A stretch of 51,012 bases of DNA from contig DBFP01000039.1 in assembly GCA_002294405.1 (NCBI GenBank), positions 1-51,012 of the forward strand. The letters run 5' to 3'. The first letter of the stretch is position 1, and each line of letters starts with the position of its first letter. Position numbers and translations under genes: made by a program. The notes beneath the pieces are model-generated. The model did no database searches, was not told the DNA's origin, and saw nothing but the letters and a program-made list of their open reading frames with translations. Source of the stretch: Anaerolineales bacterium UBA877 (GTDB lineage Bacteria > Chloroflexota > Anaerolineae > Anaerolineales > Villigracilaceae). This document shows positions 33,558 to 42,495 of the stretch, in pieces.

Positions 33558-34367
33558 ATGTTGTTAAAACGAACCCTCGCAGCTCTCGTCCTGGCAGCCA
33601 TTGGCATCCCGGCCTTGATACTGGGGGGATTTTTTTATTTTGCCTTAATCATGCTCCTTTTAGGAATTGCAAGCTGGGAATACGCAAAGGTATTCCAAAC
33701 CGCAGGCAATCACGCTTCCATCCCTCTCCTGGTGGGAGGCGTTTTATTAGTGACCGCCATACGTGCATATTTCCCTGATCTTGCATCCACGACTTTAACC
33801 CTGCTCATCCTGGCTTCCATGACCTGGCATCTGGTTGATTATGAAAATGGTAGAGACCTGGCTGCAACTGACTTTGCAGTTACGATCGCAGGAATTGTCT
33901 ATTTAGGTTGGATCGGGGCTTATTTAATTGATGTCCGCAATTTGCCTGATGGACTCTGGTGGTTGCTGCTAATTTTACCAGCCACCTGGTTGTCGGATTC
34001 AGCGGCTTATTTTGTGGGTAGACGTTTTGGGAAACATCGACTCAGCCCGCGGTTAAGCCCTAAAAAAACCTGGGAAGGATATTGGGGTGGGGTTGTCATA
34101 GGGACGTTGGGAACAGCAGGTCTGGCAATTTTATGGAAAAGCATGGGAGGTCCGGCAATTTCATGGTTGCAGGGTGCCTTATTGGGGGGAATCCTATCCA
34201 TCATGGTCACCCTTGGCGATTTAGGCGAATCCATGTTTAAACGGCAGGCGGGAGTCAAAGATTCGAGCAATATCATGCCCGGACATGGCGGTATACTGGA
34301 CCGTCTCGATTCCTGGCTATGGGCTGGTGCGTTGGGGTATTTTCTCGTCGTTTGGATCTTTCTCTGA
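33558..34367 (+). CDS. cdsA: Phosphatidate cytidylyltransferase
   Basis: This 269-residue membrane enzyme makes CDP-diacylglycerol from CTP and phosphatidate. About seven to eight membrane helices are visible. The family signature SMFKRQAGVKDSSNIMPGHG, continuing ILDRLDS, is complete near the C-terminus, and DSAAYFVGRRFGKHRLSPRLSPKKT is the conserved central motif (about 155-180). ATG 33558 lies 7 bases after the uppS stop, with GAGGTG upstream. Same operon as frr-uppS. Confidence 0.94.
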   Translation: MLLKRTLAALVLAAIGIPALILGGFFYFALIMLLLGIASWEYAKVFQTAGNHASIPLLVGGVLLVTAIRAYFPDLASTTLTLLILASMTWHLVDYENGRDLAATDFAVTIAGIVYLGWIGAYLIDVRNLPDGLWWLLLILPATWLSDSAAYFVGRRFGKHRLSPRLSPKKTWEGYWGGVVIGTLGTAGLAILWKSMGGPAISWLQGALLGGILSIMVTLGDLGESMFKRQAGVKDSSNIMPGHGGILDRLDSWLWAGALGYFLVVWIFL

Positions 34368-34387
34368 AATATTTTCTACAAGAAATA

Positions 34388-35374
34388 ATGATGATCATTG
34401 AACCGACTCGAAATTTAGCCCTTGAACTGGTGCGCGTAACCGAAGCTGCGGCATTATCTGCCGGCCGCTATATGGGACGTGGGGATAAAAATGCTGCTGA
34501 TCATGCAGCAGTTGAGGCCATGCGGCTCATATTAAACACAATTAATATGAATGCAGTCATCGTTATAGGAGAGGGGGAAAAAGATCACGCTCCCATGCTT
34601 TTCAACGGTGAACATGTGGGTACCGGCAGCGGTGCAGAGATGGACATAGCAGTAGATCCAATTGATGGCACACGTCCGCTCGCAAACGGAACCTGGAGCG
34701 CACTGGCCATTGTTGCCCTGGCACCGCGCGGGACGATGTACGATCCTGGACCATTCGTTTACATGGATAAGATCGCGGTTGGGCCACAGGCAAAGGGGAA
34801 AATTGACATTAATGCGCCGGTAAAAAATAACCTGATTGCGATTGCAAAAGAGGGGGGGAAAACTGTTGAAGATGTGACCGTGGTCATTCTCGACCGTCCC
34901 CGACACAAACAGTTGATAGAGGATGTGCGTCAAGCGGGGGCGCGCATCAGGTTAATTCCCGATGGGGATGTGGCTGGTGCGTTAATGACAGCCTGGCCAG
35001 ATTCTGGAATAGATGTCCTATTGGGGGTGGGGGGGACACCAGAAGGAGTGCTTTCCGCATGTGCTTTGCGGGCGATGGGGGGAGAGATCCAGGGTAAGCT
35101 GTTTGCCCGCAGCGATGAGGACCTTCGCCGCGGTCGAGAGATGGGATACGATTTTGAAAAAATCCTTTCGATGAACGACCTGGTCTCAACGGATGATGTT
35201 TTCTTCGCTGCCACCGGGATCACCGACGGAGAATTCCTGGATGGCGTCAAATACTTTGGTACGGGAGCACGCACGGACAGCCTGGTAGTACGGGGGCAGA
35301 CGGGAACTATCCGGCAAATAATAGCCACTCATCGCTGGGATAAACTTAATCAATTCAGCGCGATAAAATATTAA
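34388..35374 (+). CDS. glpX: Class II fructose-1,6-bisphosphatase
   Basis: This 328-residue gluconeogenic enzyme of the GlpX family hydrolyses fructose 1,6-bisphosphate. The metal-binding motif DPIDGTRPLANG, the N-terminal GRGDKNAADHAAVEAMR, and IGEGEKDHAPMLFNGEHVGTG (about 61-81) are present; LGVGGTPEGVLSACAL is the conserved later motif. ATG 34388 is taken as start because the family match begins at RNLALELVRVTEAAA; the upstream frame overlaps cdsA. The Shine-Dalgarno is weak. The gene follows cdsA by 20 bases. Confidence 0.93.
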   Translation: MMIIEPTRNLALELVRVTEAAALSAGRYMGRGDKNAADHAAVEAMRLILNTINMNAVIVIGEGEKDHAPMLFNGEHVGTGSGAEMDIAVDPIDGTRPLANGTWSALAIVALAPRGTMYDPGPFVYMDKIAVGPQAKGKIDINAPVKNNLIAIAKEGGKTVEDVTVVILDRPRHKQLIEDVRQAGARIRLIPDGDVAGALMTAWPDSGIDVLLGVGGTPEGVLSACALRAMGGEIQGKLFARSDEDLRRGREMGYDFEKILSMNDLVSTDDVFFAATGITDGEFLDGVKYFGTGARTDSLVVRGQTGTIRQIIATHRWDKLNQFSAIKY

Positions 35375-35420
35375 GTCAGGATCCGCGCTTTCCAACCGAA
35401 GAATTTGCTAATGTGCATCC

Positions 35421-35449
35421 TTGTCAGTCAATCCACTCTCGAATATACT
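35421..35449 (+). promoter_or_regulatory. Promoter of the NarL-type regulator gene
   Basis: TTGTCA (35421-35426), exactly 17 bases, TATACT (35444-35449). It is the best sigma70-like match in the window. The transcription start near 35456 leaves a short leader with GGAGG before ATG 35472. Confidence 0.7.
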
Positions 35450-35471
35450 CGTGGCGGAGGAAGTTTCGCTT

Positions 35472-36131
35472 ATGGCCAAACAACGCATCTTATTGGTAGA
35501 TGATCACGAGGTTGTCCGGTTGGGATTGAAGTCCCTCCTTGAACGCCATCCGCAGTTTGACGTTGTTGGCGAGGCGTCCTCTGCTCGTGAGGCAATGGAA
35601 ATCGTAAACAGTTCGCACCCGGATGTGGTCGTAATGGATATCCGTCTGCCCGGTACTTCGGGAATTGAAGCCTGCGAAGAAATAACCGGGCATTTTCCAG
35701 AAATCAAGGTTATCATGCTGACCTCCTATGCCGAGGACGAAATGCTTTTTTCCGCCATCCGCGCGGGAGCCTCAGGATATATCCTAAAGCAAATCGGGGG
35801 TGAGGACCTGGTCAGGGCACTCGAAGCGGTTGGACGCGGGGAGGCAATGCTCGATCCAACGGTGACTCAGAGGGTCTTCCAGGAAGTTCGCCGAGCAGTG
35901 AAAGATGAGGAAGCCTCTGCATTTGCGCATCTCAGTCAGCAGGAAAAACATGTATTGCTGCTCGTTTCGGAAGGTAAGACCAACCGGGAGATAGCCAAGG
36001 CACTATTTTTAGGCGAAGGGACGGTGCGCAACTATGTAAGCAGCATACTGTCCAAACTGGGTGTAAGCAACCGCGCTGAAGCAGCGGCCTATGCCGTGGG
36101 GCATAACCTGCGCGAATACATAACAATGTAG
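35472..36131 (+). CDS. NarL/LuxR-family response regulator
   Basis: This 219-residue regulator has a receiver domain with [10 protein letters not shown], the phospho-Asp in [12 protein letters not shown] (about residue 54) and the conserved Lys in YILKQIGG. The LuxR-type HTH spans about residues 150-210 ([22 protein letters not shown], then [21 protein letters not shown]). ATG 35472 is supported by the promoter at 35421-35449, which would lie inside any longer reading. No kinase is adjacent; the two-GAF kinase at 23207 has the matching HisKA_3 type. Confidence 0.93.
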   Translation: MAKQRILLVDDHEVVRLGLKSLLERHPQFDVVGEASSAREAMEIVNSSHPDVVVMDIRLPGTSGIEACEEITGHFPEIKVIMLTSYAEDEMLFSAIRAGASGYILKQIGGEDLVRALEAVGRGEAMLDPTVTQRVFQEVRRAVKDEEASAFAHLSQQEKHVLLLVSEGKTNREIAKALFLGEGTVRNYVSSILSKLGVSNRAEAAAYAVGHNLREYITM

Positions 36132-36423
36132 GAAAAGTGTCTTTTAGGTTGACAAAACCTTCCGTAAGATTATGAGCAGTAAGAAAACTTTGTACGGTCT
36201 TATTACTCCCAGAAGGTTGAGAGACTTGTGAAGATGGCGGGACTACAGCGGGGGGGATGGTTTCGTACCAGTTATCCAGCTCCAAGTCCTCTGGAAAAAT
36301 AGTTATATCTGGCAGATCACATTGCATTTAATCGCCTGACCCTGCTCATCAGCGTAAACCTGGTAAACTACTGCATTCCCACCTTGCTGAACAGTAAAGG
36401 CACGGGATGTACTCCAATCCCTC
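36132..36423 (-). pseudogene. Possible remnants of a minus-strand gene
   Basis: Two minus-strand reading frames look protein-like but are short and out of frame with each other. One (about 36420-36304) reads RAFTVQQGGNAVVYQVYADE and ends at a TAA. The other (from 36327 downward) reads CDLPDITIFPEDLELDNW and then a Pro/Ser-rich stretch. Joined by a frameshift they would make one continuous segment of a secreted-type protein. No start codon or ribosome-binding site supports a working gene. Family unknown. Confidence 0.3.
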
Positions 36424-37743
36424 TCATGCTTTTCCGGGGTTATAGTTACGCACTACTTCCTTCCGTTTGCCTGATTCCAATACCGGGATCTCATGTACAC
36501 GTTCAATAACGATTTCAGCATCCTGCCCAAGAATATCTTTAAATAGTTTTACGAAAGAGGCATCCTCATAACATCCTTCTGATTCATTCAATTTGATCGT
36601 ATATTGTTTTGCACCTTCTTGTATGAATTGATATTGGAGCAGCTTATCATATGGCCACATTAATAAACTAATGATATGTGGAGTTAATGTATTTCCCTTT
36701 GTGTCAAAAATCAGATCGGTCATTCTTCCTTGAATGGATGAAAACACTTGCGAATCCCAACCACATTCCGCTTTTTCCTTCCATATCCCAATATCTCCAG
36801 TATCATATCTGATCAATGGCATGGCATGATTGAACAGATCCGTCACTACAATCCGTCCTAGTTCTCCAACGCTGACCGGATCATCCGAGTCCATTTTAAG
36901 TAACTCAAAATAGTATGAAGCACTATTTACGTGAAATTCTTTGTTCTCAATGCATTCAATTGCCATCATTCCATTTTCCTGGTTCGAATACATCGCAGCA
37001 ATATTGCAATGAAAAATTCTTCTGAGTTTATCATGTGTACCTTTGGAAAGAGCCTCTCCATAGGAGATAATGGTAAAAAAACCAAACATTTCCGGGCTGT
37101 CTCCACAGGCCAGTAAGTAGTTCGTAAGAATCTCAAAGGTATTTGCATAACCGATCAACATTCTTATATTTTGGGCTGATTTCAGTGTATTTCTAATTTT
37201 TTCAAGATTTTCTTTGTCGAGTTTCTGAACATCCCACAACAAAACATTCCTCAACCAGGAATCCAACCTGCTGTACCGATTCATCGAAGACAAAACCCTG
37301 AAAAAGACATAGCGCATTCCCGTCTGAAAACCTGCCTTTCCCCATAAATAATTCCTTTCAGCCTGTACACGATCCCTTTTGTTCTTATCCTGTCTGACAA
37401 CAAAAGGCGTTCCAGTTGATCCACTGGTGTGCATATTTACAACTTTGATACCTCGGAATTCCGGGGATTGGAATGCCTCGTAATTATTCTTAATGATGAT
37501 CTTGTTGACCACGGGGAACGATCTTATCGAAGAAAATCCCCTGAATTCCTTATAGTACGCAACGTTTTCAACCGCATAGGTCAGGATGTTGTTCAGATGA
37601 TGCTCTTGCAATTTGGAAGCTTTAGGATTTTTACGATCACCCATTATGTTCTTTATATCAACATAATGTTTTCTTATACTTGATCCTGTAAGAAAATCCC
37701 ACACCCAGAATATCGCACTTTTTATCCATTCATTGAGTGCCAT
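36424..37743 (-). CDS. CapK/phenylacetate-CoA-ligase-like adenylate-forming protein
   Basis: This 439-residue protein is related to PaaK and to CapK proteins of polysaccharide gene clusters. The AMP-binding P-loop TSGSTGTPF lies at about residues 106-114, and the RYDTGDIG motif at about 318, followed by QGRMTDLIFDTKGN, which matches the hinge region. Such proteins may activate an acyl group for transfer to a sugar or lipid, but the substrate here is unknown. The gene is visibly richer in A+T than its neighbours, stands alone and is flanked by gene fragments and repeats, which suggests transfer from elsewhere. Confidence 0.85.
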   Translation of the reverse strand: MALNEWIKSAIFWVWDFLTGSSIRKHYVDIKNIMGDRKNPKASKLQEHHLNNILTYAVENVAYYKEFRGFSSIRSFPVVNKIIIKNNYEAFQSPEFRGIKVVNMHTSGSTGTPFVVRQDKNKRDRVQAERNYLWGKAGFQTGMRYVFFRVLSSMNRYSRLDSWLRNVLLWDVQKLDKENLEKIRNTLKSAQNIRMLIGYANTFEILTNYLLACGDSPEMFGFFTIISYGEALSKGTHDKLRRIFHCNIAAMYSNQENGMMAIECIENKEFHVNSASYYFELLKMDSDDPVSVGELGRIVVTDLFNHAMPLIRYDTGDIGIWKEKAECGWDSQVFSSIQGRMTDLIFDTKGNTLTPHIISLLMWPYDKLLQYQFIQEGAKQYTIKLNESEGCYEDASFVKLFKDILGQDAEIVIERVHEIPVLESGKRKEVVRNYNPGKA

Positions 37744-37774
37744 CGTTTTCCAGGCCTTTTATTTATCAGTCCGG

Positions 37775-37930
37775 CGTGTACTTCGTGCCCATCGTGGTGG
37801 GAAAGCTTTATGCAGTACACACATCCATCTATTCTGGTTAAGGGATCGTTCCCTTGTGAAAATCCTGCCGGGAAATTAGGATGCCCCTCCCTTTGTGTTT
37901 CTTCGTGACCCTGGTGTTGAAAGGTTTTTC
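37775..37930. repeat. Two copies of a dispersed repeat of the GHEE type
   Basis: Copy 1 (37781-37810) and copy 2 (37901-37930) both begin CTTCGTG and share 19 of 30 positions. On the minus strand they would read as HHDGHE and HQGHEE peptides. Such strings recur in wrongly called proteins of many environmental genomes, so this is a non-coding repeat. Confidence 0.5.
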
Positions 37931-37939
37931 TCCCTCCAA

Positions 37940-38062
37940 CATTATAACATTTCCCTCCTGCATGGCAGACCGGTATATCAGGCCATGCGTTTTGCCAGGC
38001 CACCGGGTCTGCGCAGAGGTGGCGATGACAATATCCACCGGGACAAGCAGCCCGCGCAAAGC
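37940..38062 (-). pseudogene. C-terminal fragment of an MNT-type nucleotidyltransferase
   Basis: The minus frame reads ALRGLLVPVDIVIAT, then after a short linker HGLIYRSAMQEGNVIM. This matches the end of minimal nucleotidyltransferases, where PVDIVVVT and GLIYRxALxEGKVLY are typical. The N-terminal GSxARG catalytic motif is not found upstream in this frame, and the expected preceding residues are split among other frames, so the gene has decayed. Intact relatives are antitoxins paired with HEPN toxins. Confidence 0.45.
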
Positions 38063-38258
38063 GCTGGCAGCGAACGCAGCCGGGACCCAGGCAGAAACGG
38101 AGGCCATCCTGGAGAGGCTGAAACCGGCCGTCATTGCCGGTATCGGCTACAGCGTTTCATGTCCAACTCCAAGATTGCGGGAACTGGGTTTATCTGGGAC
38201 CATAATCATAGGAAGATCAATAATAAAATCCCGGCGATCTGGCTGGGCGTTTTACCTC

Positions 38259-38288
38259 TTGACATCGACAAAAAAAAAGGTATATATT
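38259..38288 (+). promoter_or_regulatory. Promoter of tRNA-Leu
   Basis: Consensus TTGACA (38259-38264), 18 bases, TATATT (38283-38288), 43 bases before the mature tRNA 5' end. The spacer is A-rich. A second extended -10-like TGC-TAAAAT at 38294-38302 is also present. Confidence 0.65.
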
Positions 38289-38331
38289 ACCTATGCTAAA
38301 ATCTTGGTTTCAGATAAAATACAACCCGCAC

Positions 38332-38415
38332 GCCGAAGTGGCGGAACTGGCAGACGCGCTAGGTTCAGGGCTTAGTGGCCTTACGGTCGTGAGGGTTCAA
38401 GTCCCTCCTTCGGCA
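38332..38415 (+). tRNA. tRNA-Leu (anticodon CAG)
   Basis: An 84-base class II tRNA. The acceptor arm is GCCGAAG / CTTCGGC with discriminator A. The anticodon loop TTCAGGG contains CAG, reading CUG codons. A long variable arm (GGCC-TTAC-GGTC) and a T-arm GAGGG-TTCAAGT-CCCTC are typical for Leu. CCA is not encoded. It has its own promoter and terminator. Confidence 0.95.
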
Positions 38416-38422
38416 TTTCAAT

Positions 38423-38444
38423 CCCGCGGAAACGCGGGTTTTTT
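38423..38444 (+). terminator. Terminator of tRNA-Leu
   Basis: CCCGCG-GAAA-CGCGGG with a GNRA-type tetraloop, followed by six T. It begins 8 bases after the tRNA. Confidence 0.9.
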
Positions 38445-38519
38445 GTTTATTTAATAATTATCAGACCATTGTCACAACTTATAGAATCAAGTTTGCGGAT
38501 TATGTGATAAAAAGAAGAT

Positions 38520-39830
38520 ATGGAACGTATAAAGCTTTTTCCCGATTCAACATTAATAAAAAATAATTCCTTAACCATCGGTGGCTGCTCCTTGACCGAC
38601 CTGGCTGATCAATTTGATACTCCCCTTTACATTTATGACCGATCGACAATGGATAACACTGTTAATGCCTACAAGAGTGTGTTGGCATCTTTTTACCCAG
38701 GTGAACGCAGGCTCACTTATGCTGGTAAAGCCTTTTTGTGCATAGCCGTTGCCGAATGGACTCAACAACATGATCTTTGGGTAGATTGTTCCAGCCAGGG
38801 GGAAATCGCGATTGCCAGGAGGGGTGGTGTGCCGCGTGAGAGGATCATCGCGCATGGTGTAAACAAATCAATGGCTGATCTGGAAGCCGCATCCGAACAC
38901 GCAGGGATCATTGCTGCGGATAACATGACCGAACTCCAACGCCTGGGTGAAATTTATCACCGCGATAGCAGCCCTGAAATATGGCTCCGTTTCCAACCTG
39001 GAGTGGAGGTGAGGACGCACCCCCACACTCAAACGGGGCATGGCGACAGTAAGTTTGGATTGGATGGATTGCAGCTACTCAAAGCAGCTCAATATTGCAT
39101 TGATCATTCTCTTCAGCTTTCCGGCCTGCATTTCCACCTTGGTTCCCAATTTCGGGATCCAACCCCTCTCGCCGATGCGATTATTATTGTTCTTGATCTC
39201 GCCCGAAAGATGGGATTAGGCCCGGGGTGGACACTCAGCCCGGGTGGAGGGTGGGGGGTGGCATATCATGAGCAAGAACTGCCTCAGCCTTCCGTGGGAT
39301 TCTACATTTGTACAATCACCGACACTTTGATTAGGGGCTGCCAGGAACGGAACCTGCCCCTGCCCCGGCTGCAGCTGGAACCTGGACGAAGCCTGGTGGC
39401 CCGGGCTGGTGTTGCCCTCTACCGGGTGGGCACAATCAAAAAAACAGCCTCCCGTTTATGGGCTTTGTTGGACGGCGGGTTGGCTGATAATCCACGCCAT
39501 GCTTTGTATGGAGCCCGTTATTCTGCCTTACCGGTGAGTAATCCAGATAGACCGTTCAAGGAAGACATTTGGTTTGCCGGTCCTTATTGTGAAAGTGGGG
39601 ATGTATTGATCGAGCAGCTGCCGTTTCCAGAAATCGTGGAAGGTGAATTAATCGCCATCCCGGTCAGCGGGGCATACCAGTTGAGCATGTCCAGCAATTA
39701 CAACGGTCATACACGTCCGGCTGTCGTCTGGGTGGATCAAGGACAAGTGCAGTTGATCCAGGAGCGTGAAACGATCGAAGATATTCTCAGACGAGACCGC
39801 CGGCTTGTCAAACCAGCCGGGACAGGGTAA
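38520..39830 (+). CDS. lysA: Diaminopimelate decarboxylase
   Basis: This 436-residue PLP enzyme of the fold-III decarboxylases makes lysine from meso-diaminopimelate. PLP-binding Lys70 lies in LTYAGKAFLC. GLHFHLGSQ, the glycine-rich LSPGGGWG, the ELEPGRS-like QLEPGRSLVARAG and CESGDVL (catalytic Cys at the dimer interface) are all present. Other group IV decarboxylases share these motifs, but length and motif context favour LysA. It starts 76 bases after the tRNA terminator; the small membrane protein follows by 11 bases. Confidence 0.88.
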   Translation: MERIKLFPDSTLIKNNSLTIGGCSLTDLADQFDTPLYIYDRSTMDNTVNAYKSVLASFYPGERRLTYAGKAFLCIAVAEWTQQHDLWVDCSSQGEIAIARRGGVPRERIIAHGVNKSMADLEAASEHAGIIAADNMTELQRLGEIYHRDSSPEIWLRFQPGVEVRTHPHTQTGHGDSKFGLDGLQLLKAAQYCIDHSLQLSGLHFHLGSQFRDPTPLADAIIIVLDLARKMGLGPGWTLSPGGGWGVAYHEQELPQPSVGFYICTITDTLIRGCQERNLPLPRLQLEPGRSLVARAGVALYRVGTIKKTASRLWALLDGGLADNPRHALYGARYSALPVSNPDRPFKEDIWFAGPYCESGDVLIEQLPFPEIVEGELIAIPVSGAYQLSMSSNYNGHTRPAVVWVDQGQVQLIQERETIEDILRRDRRLVKPAGTG

Positions 39831-39841
39831 GATATTGAAAT

Positions 39842-40210
39842 ATGTTTAAGTGGCGCAATTTATTAATATTCATTGGACTAATTCTGGCTGTGATATTACT
39901 GGTGGATTTCAACCGCAGGATGGAAGAATTGGACCGTTTATCCACCCAGTTGAATGCCGTCGGCGCTGAGGCAACCGCGATCATTCAGACGCAAACTGCC
40001 CTGGCTGGACAAGTGGCTTATGCCACGTCAGACGTCGCAGTTGAAGAATGGGCTTATGATAATAAGATGGTGAGACCTGGCGAACATCCTGTGGGGATCG
40101 TACCCGGTGCAACCACCACCCCTACAGCTGGAACAACCCCTGAACCCCAACCAGAAGCCCTCCCTGTTTGGCGGATATGGTGGGAATTGTTTTTCGGAAA
40201 GCGGCACTAA
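39842..40210 (+). CDS. Small DivIC/FtsL-like membrane protein
   Basis: This 122-residue protein has one membrane helix (about residues 7-22), a short coiled coil (MEELDRLSTQLNAVGAEATA) and a segment AYATSDVAVEEWAYDNKMVRPGEH that resembles septum-formation initiator proteins. A Thr/Pro-rich linker and a terminal aromatic stretch WRIWWELFFGKRH follow. It may belong to the divisome FtsL/DivIC group, but the match is short. It lies 11 bases after lysA and is probably co-transcribed with it. Confidence 0.6.
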   Translation: MFKWRNLLIFIGLILAVILLVDFNRRMEELDRLSTQLNAVGAEATAIIQTQTALAGQVAYATSDVAVEEWAYDNKMVRPGEHPVGIVPGATTTPTAGTTPEPQPEALPVWRIWWELFFGKRH

Positions 40211-40257
40211 TCTTTTACTCAGGATACAACAGGTTTTTCCCCCACCCGCAACCTGGG

Positions 40258-42327
40258 TTATTTTGCGACGACCACAATCCCTTTTTTCCCCCTCTTAGCC
40301 TGGTGTTCGGCATTGTTGGCATGATCGATCAATGCGGATAGATTGGGTCTTTCCTCTGAAAGACTGGTCAGACCGATTGAGATGGTGACTCCCAATTCCC
40401 CAAATGGAGTGACAATTTTATTTGCAGCAATTTCTTCAACCATGCGCCGGGCTACACCCTCGGCGCTTTCGATGTCAGTTTCGGGGAGAAGGGCAACAAA
40501 TTCGTCCCCACCAAACCTGGCGAAGACATCCACCGCGCGCAGAATGGAACGCCCCCGCTCAGAAACGGCCTTGATAATTATATTGCCGGTTGCATGATTA
40601 TAGGTGTTGTTGAATTTTCTAAAATTATCAATATCGAAAAATAATACTGAAAGCGGCCGGTTAAATCGATGCGCGCGTTCCACCTCGCGCGGTCCAAGCT
40701 CCAGCAACCCGCGGTAATTATAAATACCGGTTAATTCATCAATAATGGCCAGGCGCTGGATTTCAGCATATAGGCGGGCATTTTCAATCGCTATCGCCGC
40801 CTGTATGGCTATCCGTTCCAACAGCCGGATGTGTTCATCAGAATAGGCATCCGCCCGGTAATTTTGAATGGATAATACTCCAATCACCCTTTCGCGTAAT
40901 GAAAGGGGAATCCCTATGTAAGACCGGGTTGTTTTACCAGTTTGAGGTGCATTGATCTGGTTGGGATGAGTATCAGATAATGCGGTTTCATTATTAATGT
41001 TGTTTATATACAAGGTCCTTTTTCGCTTGATGACCGTCCCAATCGTGCCCGGGCGATCGTTGATATCCCGGGATGGTCCAACTTGATAGACCCCCCCTTC
41101 ATAAAACAACGGAATGTGAATCAGGGAGTTGGTCTCATCAAATAGAGCGACATAGAAGATATCAATCGGAACCAACTGGCTGCATTGGTCGAAAAGGGTT
41201 TTAAGGACATGCTCCATGTCCAGCCCGGAAGTGATTGAAAGGCTGATGTGGTTGATGATTCCCAGTTCCTTGATATTATGTGCCAGCTCTGCTTCCGTTT
41301 GATGACGCTTGGTGATATCGCGCAACACGACAAGCCTTCCAGCCAGCTGCTTTTGCCGACCATATATCGGGGAAATGGTGAGATGAAAATAGCGCGGCGG
41401 ATTAATCCCCCAACGGACCTCGGTTTCACGTTTATCCTCATTATCATGCAATCGTTTTGCCAAACCCGGCCAAAACTTAAGCACCTTTGTTATTGGCTGC
41501 CCAATACTATCCACGGTCGAGGTACTGAGGATGTTTTGCGCGACCGGGTTAATATCCACAACGAGATTTTGAGCGTCCAATACAAGGATTCCATCGTCCA
41601 GGTTTTCAATAAGTGCATGGCGTGCGAGAGGCGCAAGATCGAACAACCGAAATTTTAACATTCCAAATGCAATTACCAGACCAGTAAGGGAGAAGGAGAG
41701 GGGTTTCAGATTTATACCAGGAACAAATGCAGGAATAAAAGATGAAACAGTGCCGAAAATGAACGGAATAAAAGACCCAATGAATAAAATTCCTATTTGA
41801 TAGCGGTCAGGCTGTTTCAAATTTACCCAGGTCGTAAACGTGATAATGATCCCCAGTAGGATCAATATGTTTTCATAAACGACCACAAGGTACCCCCCCA
41901 TTCCAGGTCGATAGTTAAAAATATTAAGCAGTGTCGGGTATGTGGAGGCACCCTTCCAAATCAAAACCTGTAATTCATTCGTGGCTGTGATGAGGAACCC
42001 AATAATTGGTACAAGGGAGAGCAGACCAAAGTAGACAGGCCGAACCCAGCGTGACTTCTGGCCGAATTTCAAGGCGAAGATAAGGAAAAGGGCTGGAACA
42101 CTTGATGCTCCGAGATATTCAATTACAGACCAATAGATTTTGTGCTGTCCAATGGCGGAGGCTTCCAATCCGGACGCAAAAGCCCAACCTGAAATGGCAA
42201 ACATCAGGAGAGCCATGGTTCCCACACCAATTGTCGTCCGACGACCAAGCGCCATTAAGCCAACATATGCGGATATGATGGCACTTGCGATCAGGATCCC
42301 TGTTGATGGTGTGTATGACCAGGTCAA
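40258..42327 (-). CDS. Membrane diguanylate cyclase with 7TM, PAS, GAF and GGDEF domains
   Basis: This protein of about 689 residues has about seven N-terminal membrane helices (about 1-230), a PAS domain (ALIENLDDGILVLDAQN onwards), a GAF domain (ISLSITSGLDMEHVLKTLFDQ onwards) and a C-terminal cyclase domain with intact RFGGDEFVALLPETD, so it should make cyclic di-GMP from two GTP. I place the start at TTG 42327 because GGAGGG lies 4 bases upstream and the membrane domain begins there; the frame is open to 42414 but without a good ribosome-binding site. It could raise the ligand of the MshEN-like kinase at 6463. Confidence 0.87.
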   Translation of the reverse strand: MTWSYTPSTGILIASAIISAYVGLMALGRRTTIGVGTMALLMFAISGWAFASGLEASAIGQHKIYWSVIEYLGASSVPALFLIFALKFGQKSRWVRPVYFGLLSLVPIIGFLITATNELQVLIWKGASTYPTLLNIFNYRPGMGGYLVVVYENILILLGIIITFTTWVNLKQPDRYQIGILFIGSFIPFIFGTVSSFIPAFVPGINLKPLSFSLTGLVIAFGMLKFRLFDLAPLARHALIENLDDGILVLDAQNLVVDINPVAQNILSTSTVDSIGQPITKVLKFWPGLAKRLHDNEDKRETEVRWGINPPRYFHLTISPIYGRQKQLAGRLVVLRDITKRHQTEAELAHNIKELGIINHISLSITSGLDMEHVLKTLFDQCSQLVPIDIFYVALFDETNSLIHIPLFYEGGVYQVGPSRDINDRPGTIGTVIKRKRTLYINNINNETALSDTHPNQINAPQTGKTTRSYIGIPLSLRERVIGVLSIQNYRADAYSDEHIRLLERIAIQAAIAIENARLYAEIQRLAIIDELTGIYNYRGLLELGPREVERAHRFNRPLSVLFFDIDNFRKFNNTYNHATGNIIIKAVSERGRSILRAVDVFARFGGDEFVALLPETDIESAEGVARRMVEEIAANKIVTPFGELGVTISIGLTSLSEERPNLSALIDHANNAEHQAKRGKKGIVVVAK

Positions 42328-42495
42328 ATCACCCTCCGATTTGGATAATAACCCCCGGTAATGGGCTTGGTAAATAATTCCATGACGGCTATTAATAGCA
42401 GTATAGCATAACAATAAATCCCATGAAATAGTTTAATGAAAATACCACAAAAAATATTGTTTTCAGTCGCTTTGGTATTGATAGCGATCATCAAT

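Larger units (their letters stand above)
37744..38331. other. 588-base region of gene relics and dispersed repeats before tRNA-Leu
   Basis: No intact gene is supported. It holds two copies of a degenerate dispersed repeat (37775-37810, 37891-37930), a fragment of a nucleotidyltransferase on the minus strand (37940-38062), and the tRNA promoter at 38259-38288. Several frames of 60-165 codons are open on both strands but lack ribosome-binding sites and family resemblance. Confidence 0.5.

Noticed and set aside
37881..38375. Plus-strand open frame of 164 codons before tRNA-Leu
   Set aside because: It runs into the tRNA, has no ribosome-binding site and overlaps repeats and the decayed minus-strand nucleotidyltransferase.
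42328..42414. N-terminal extension of the diguanylate cyclase to 42414
   Set aside because: The added residues are not hydrophobic or family-like, and GGAGGG sits at proper distance from TTG 42327.
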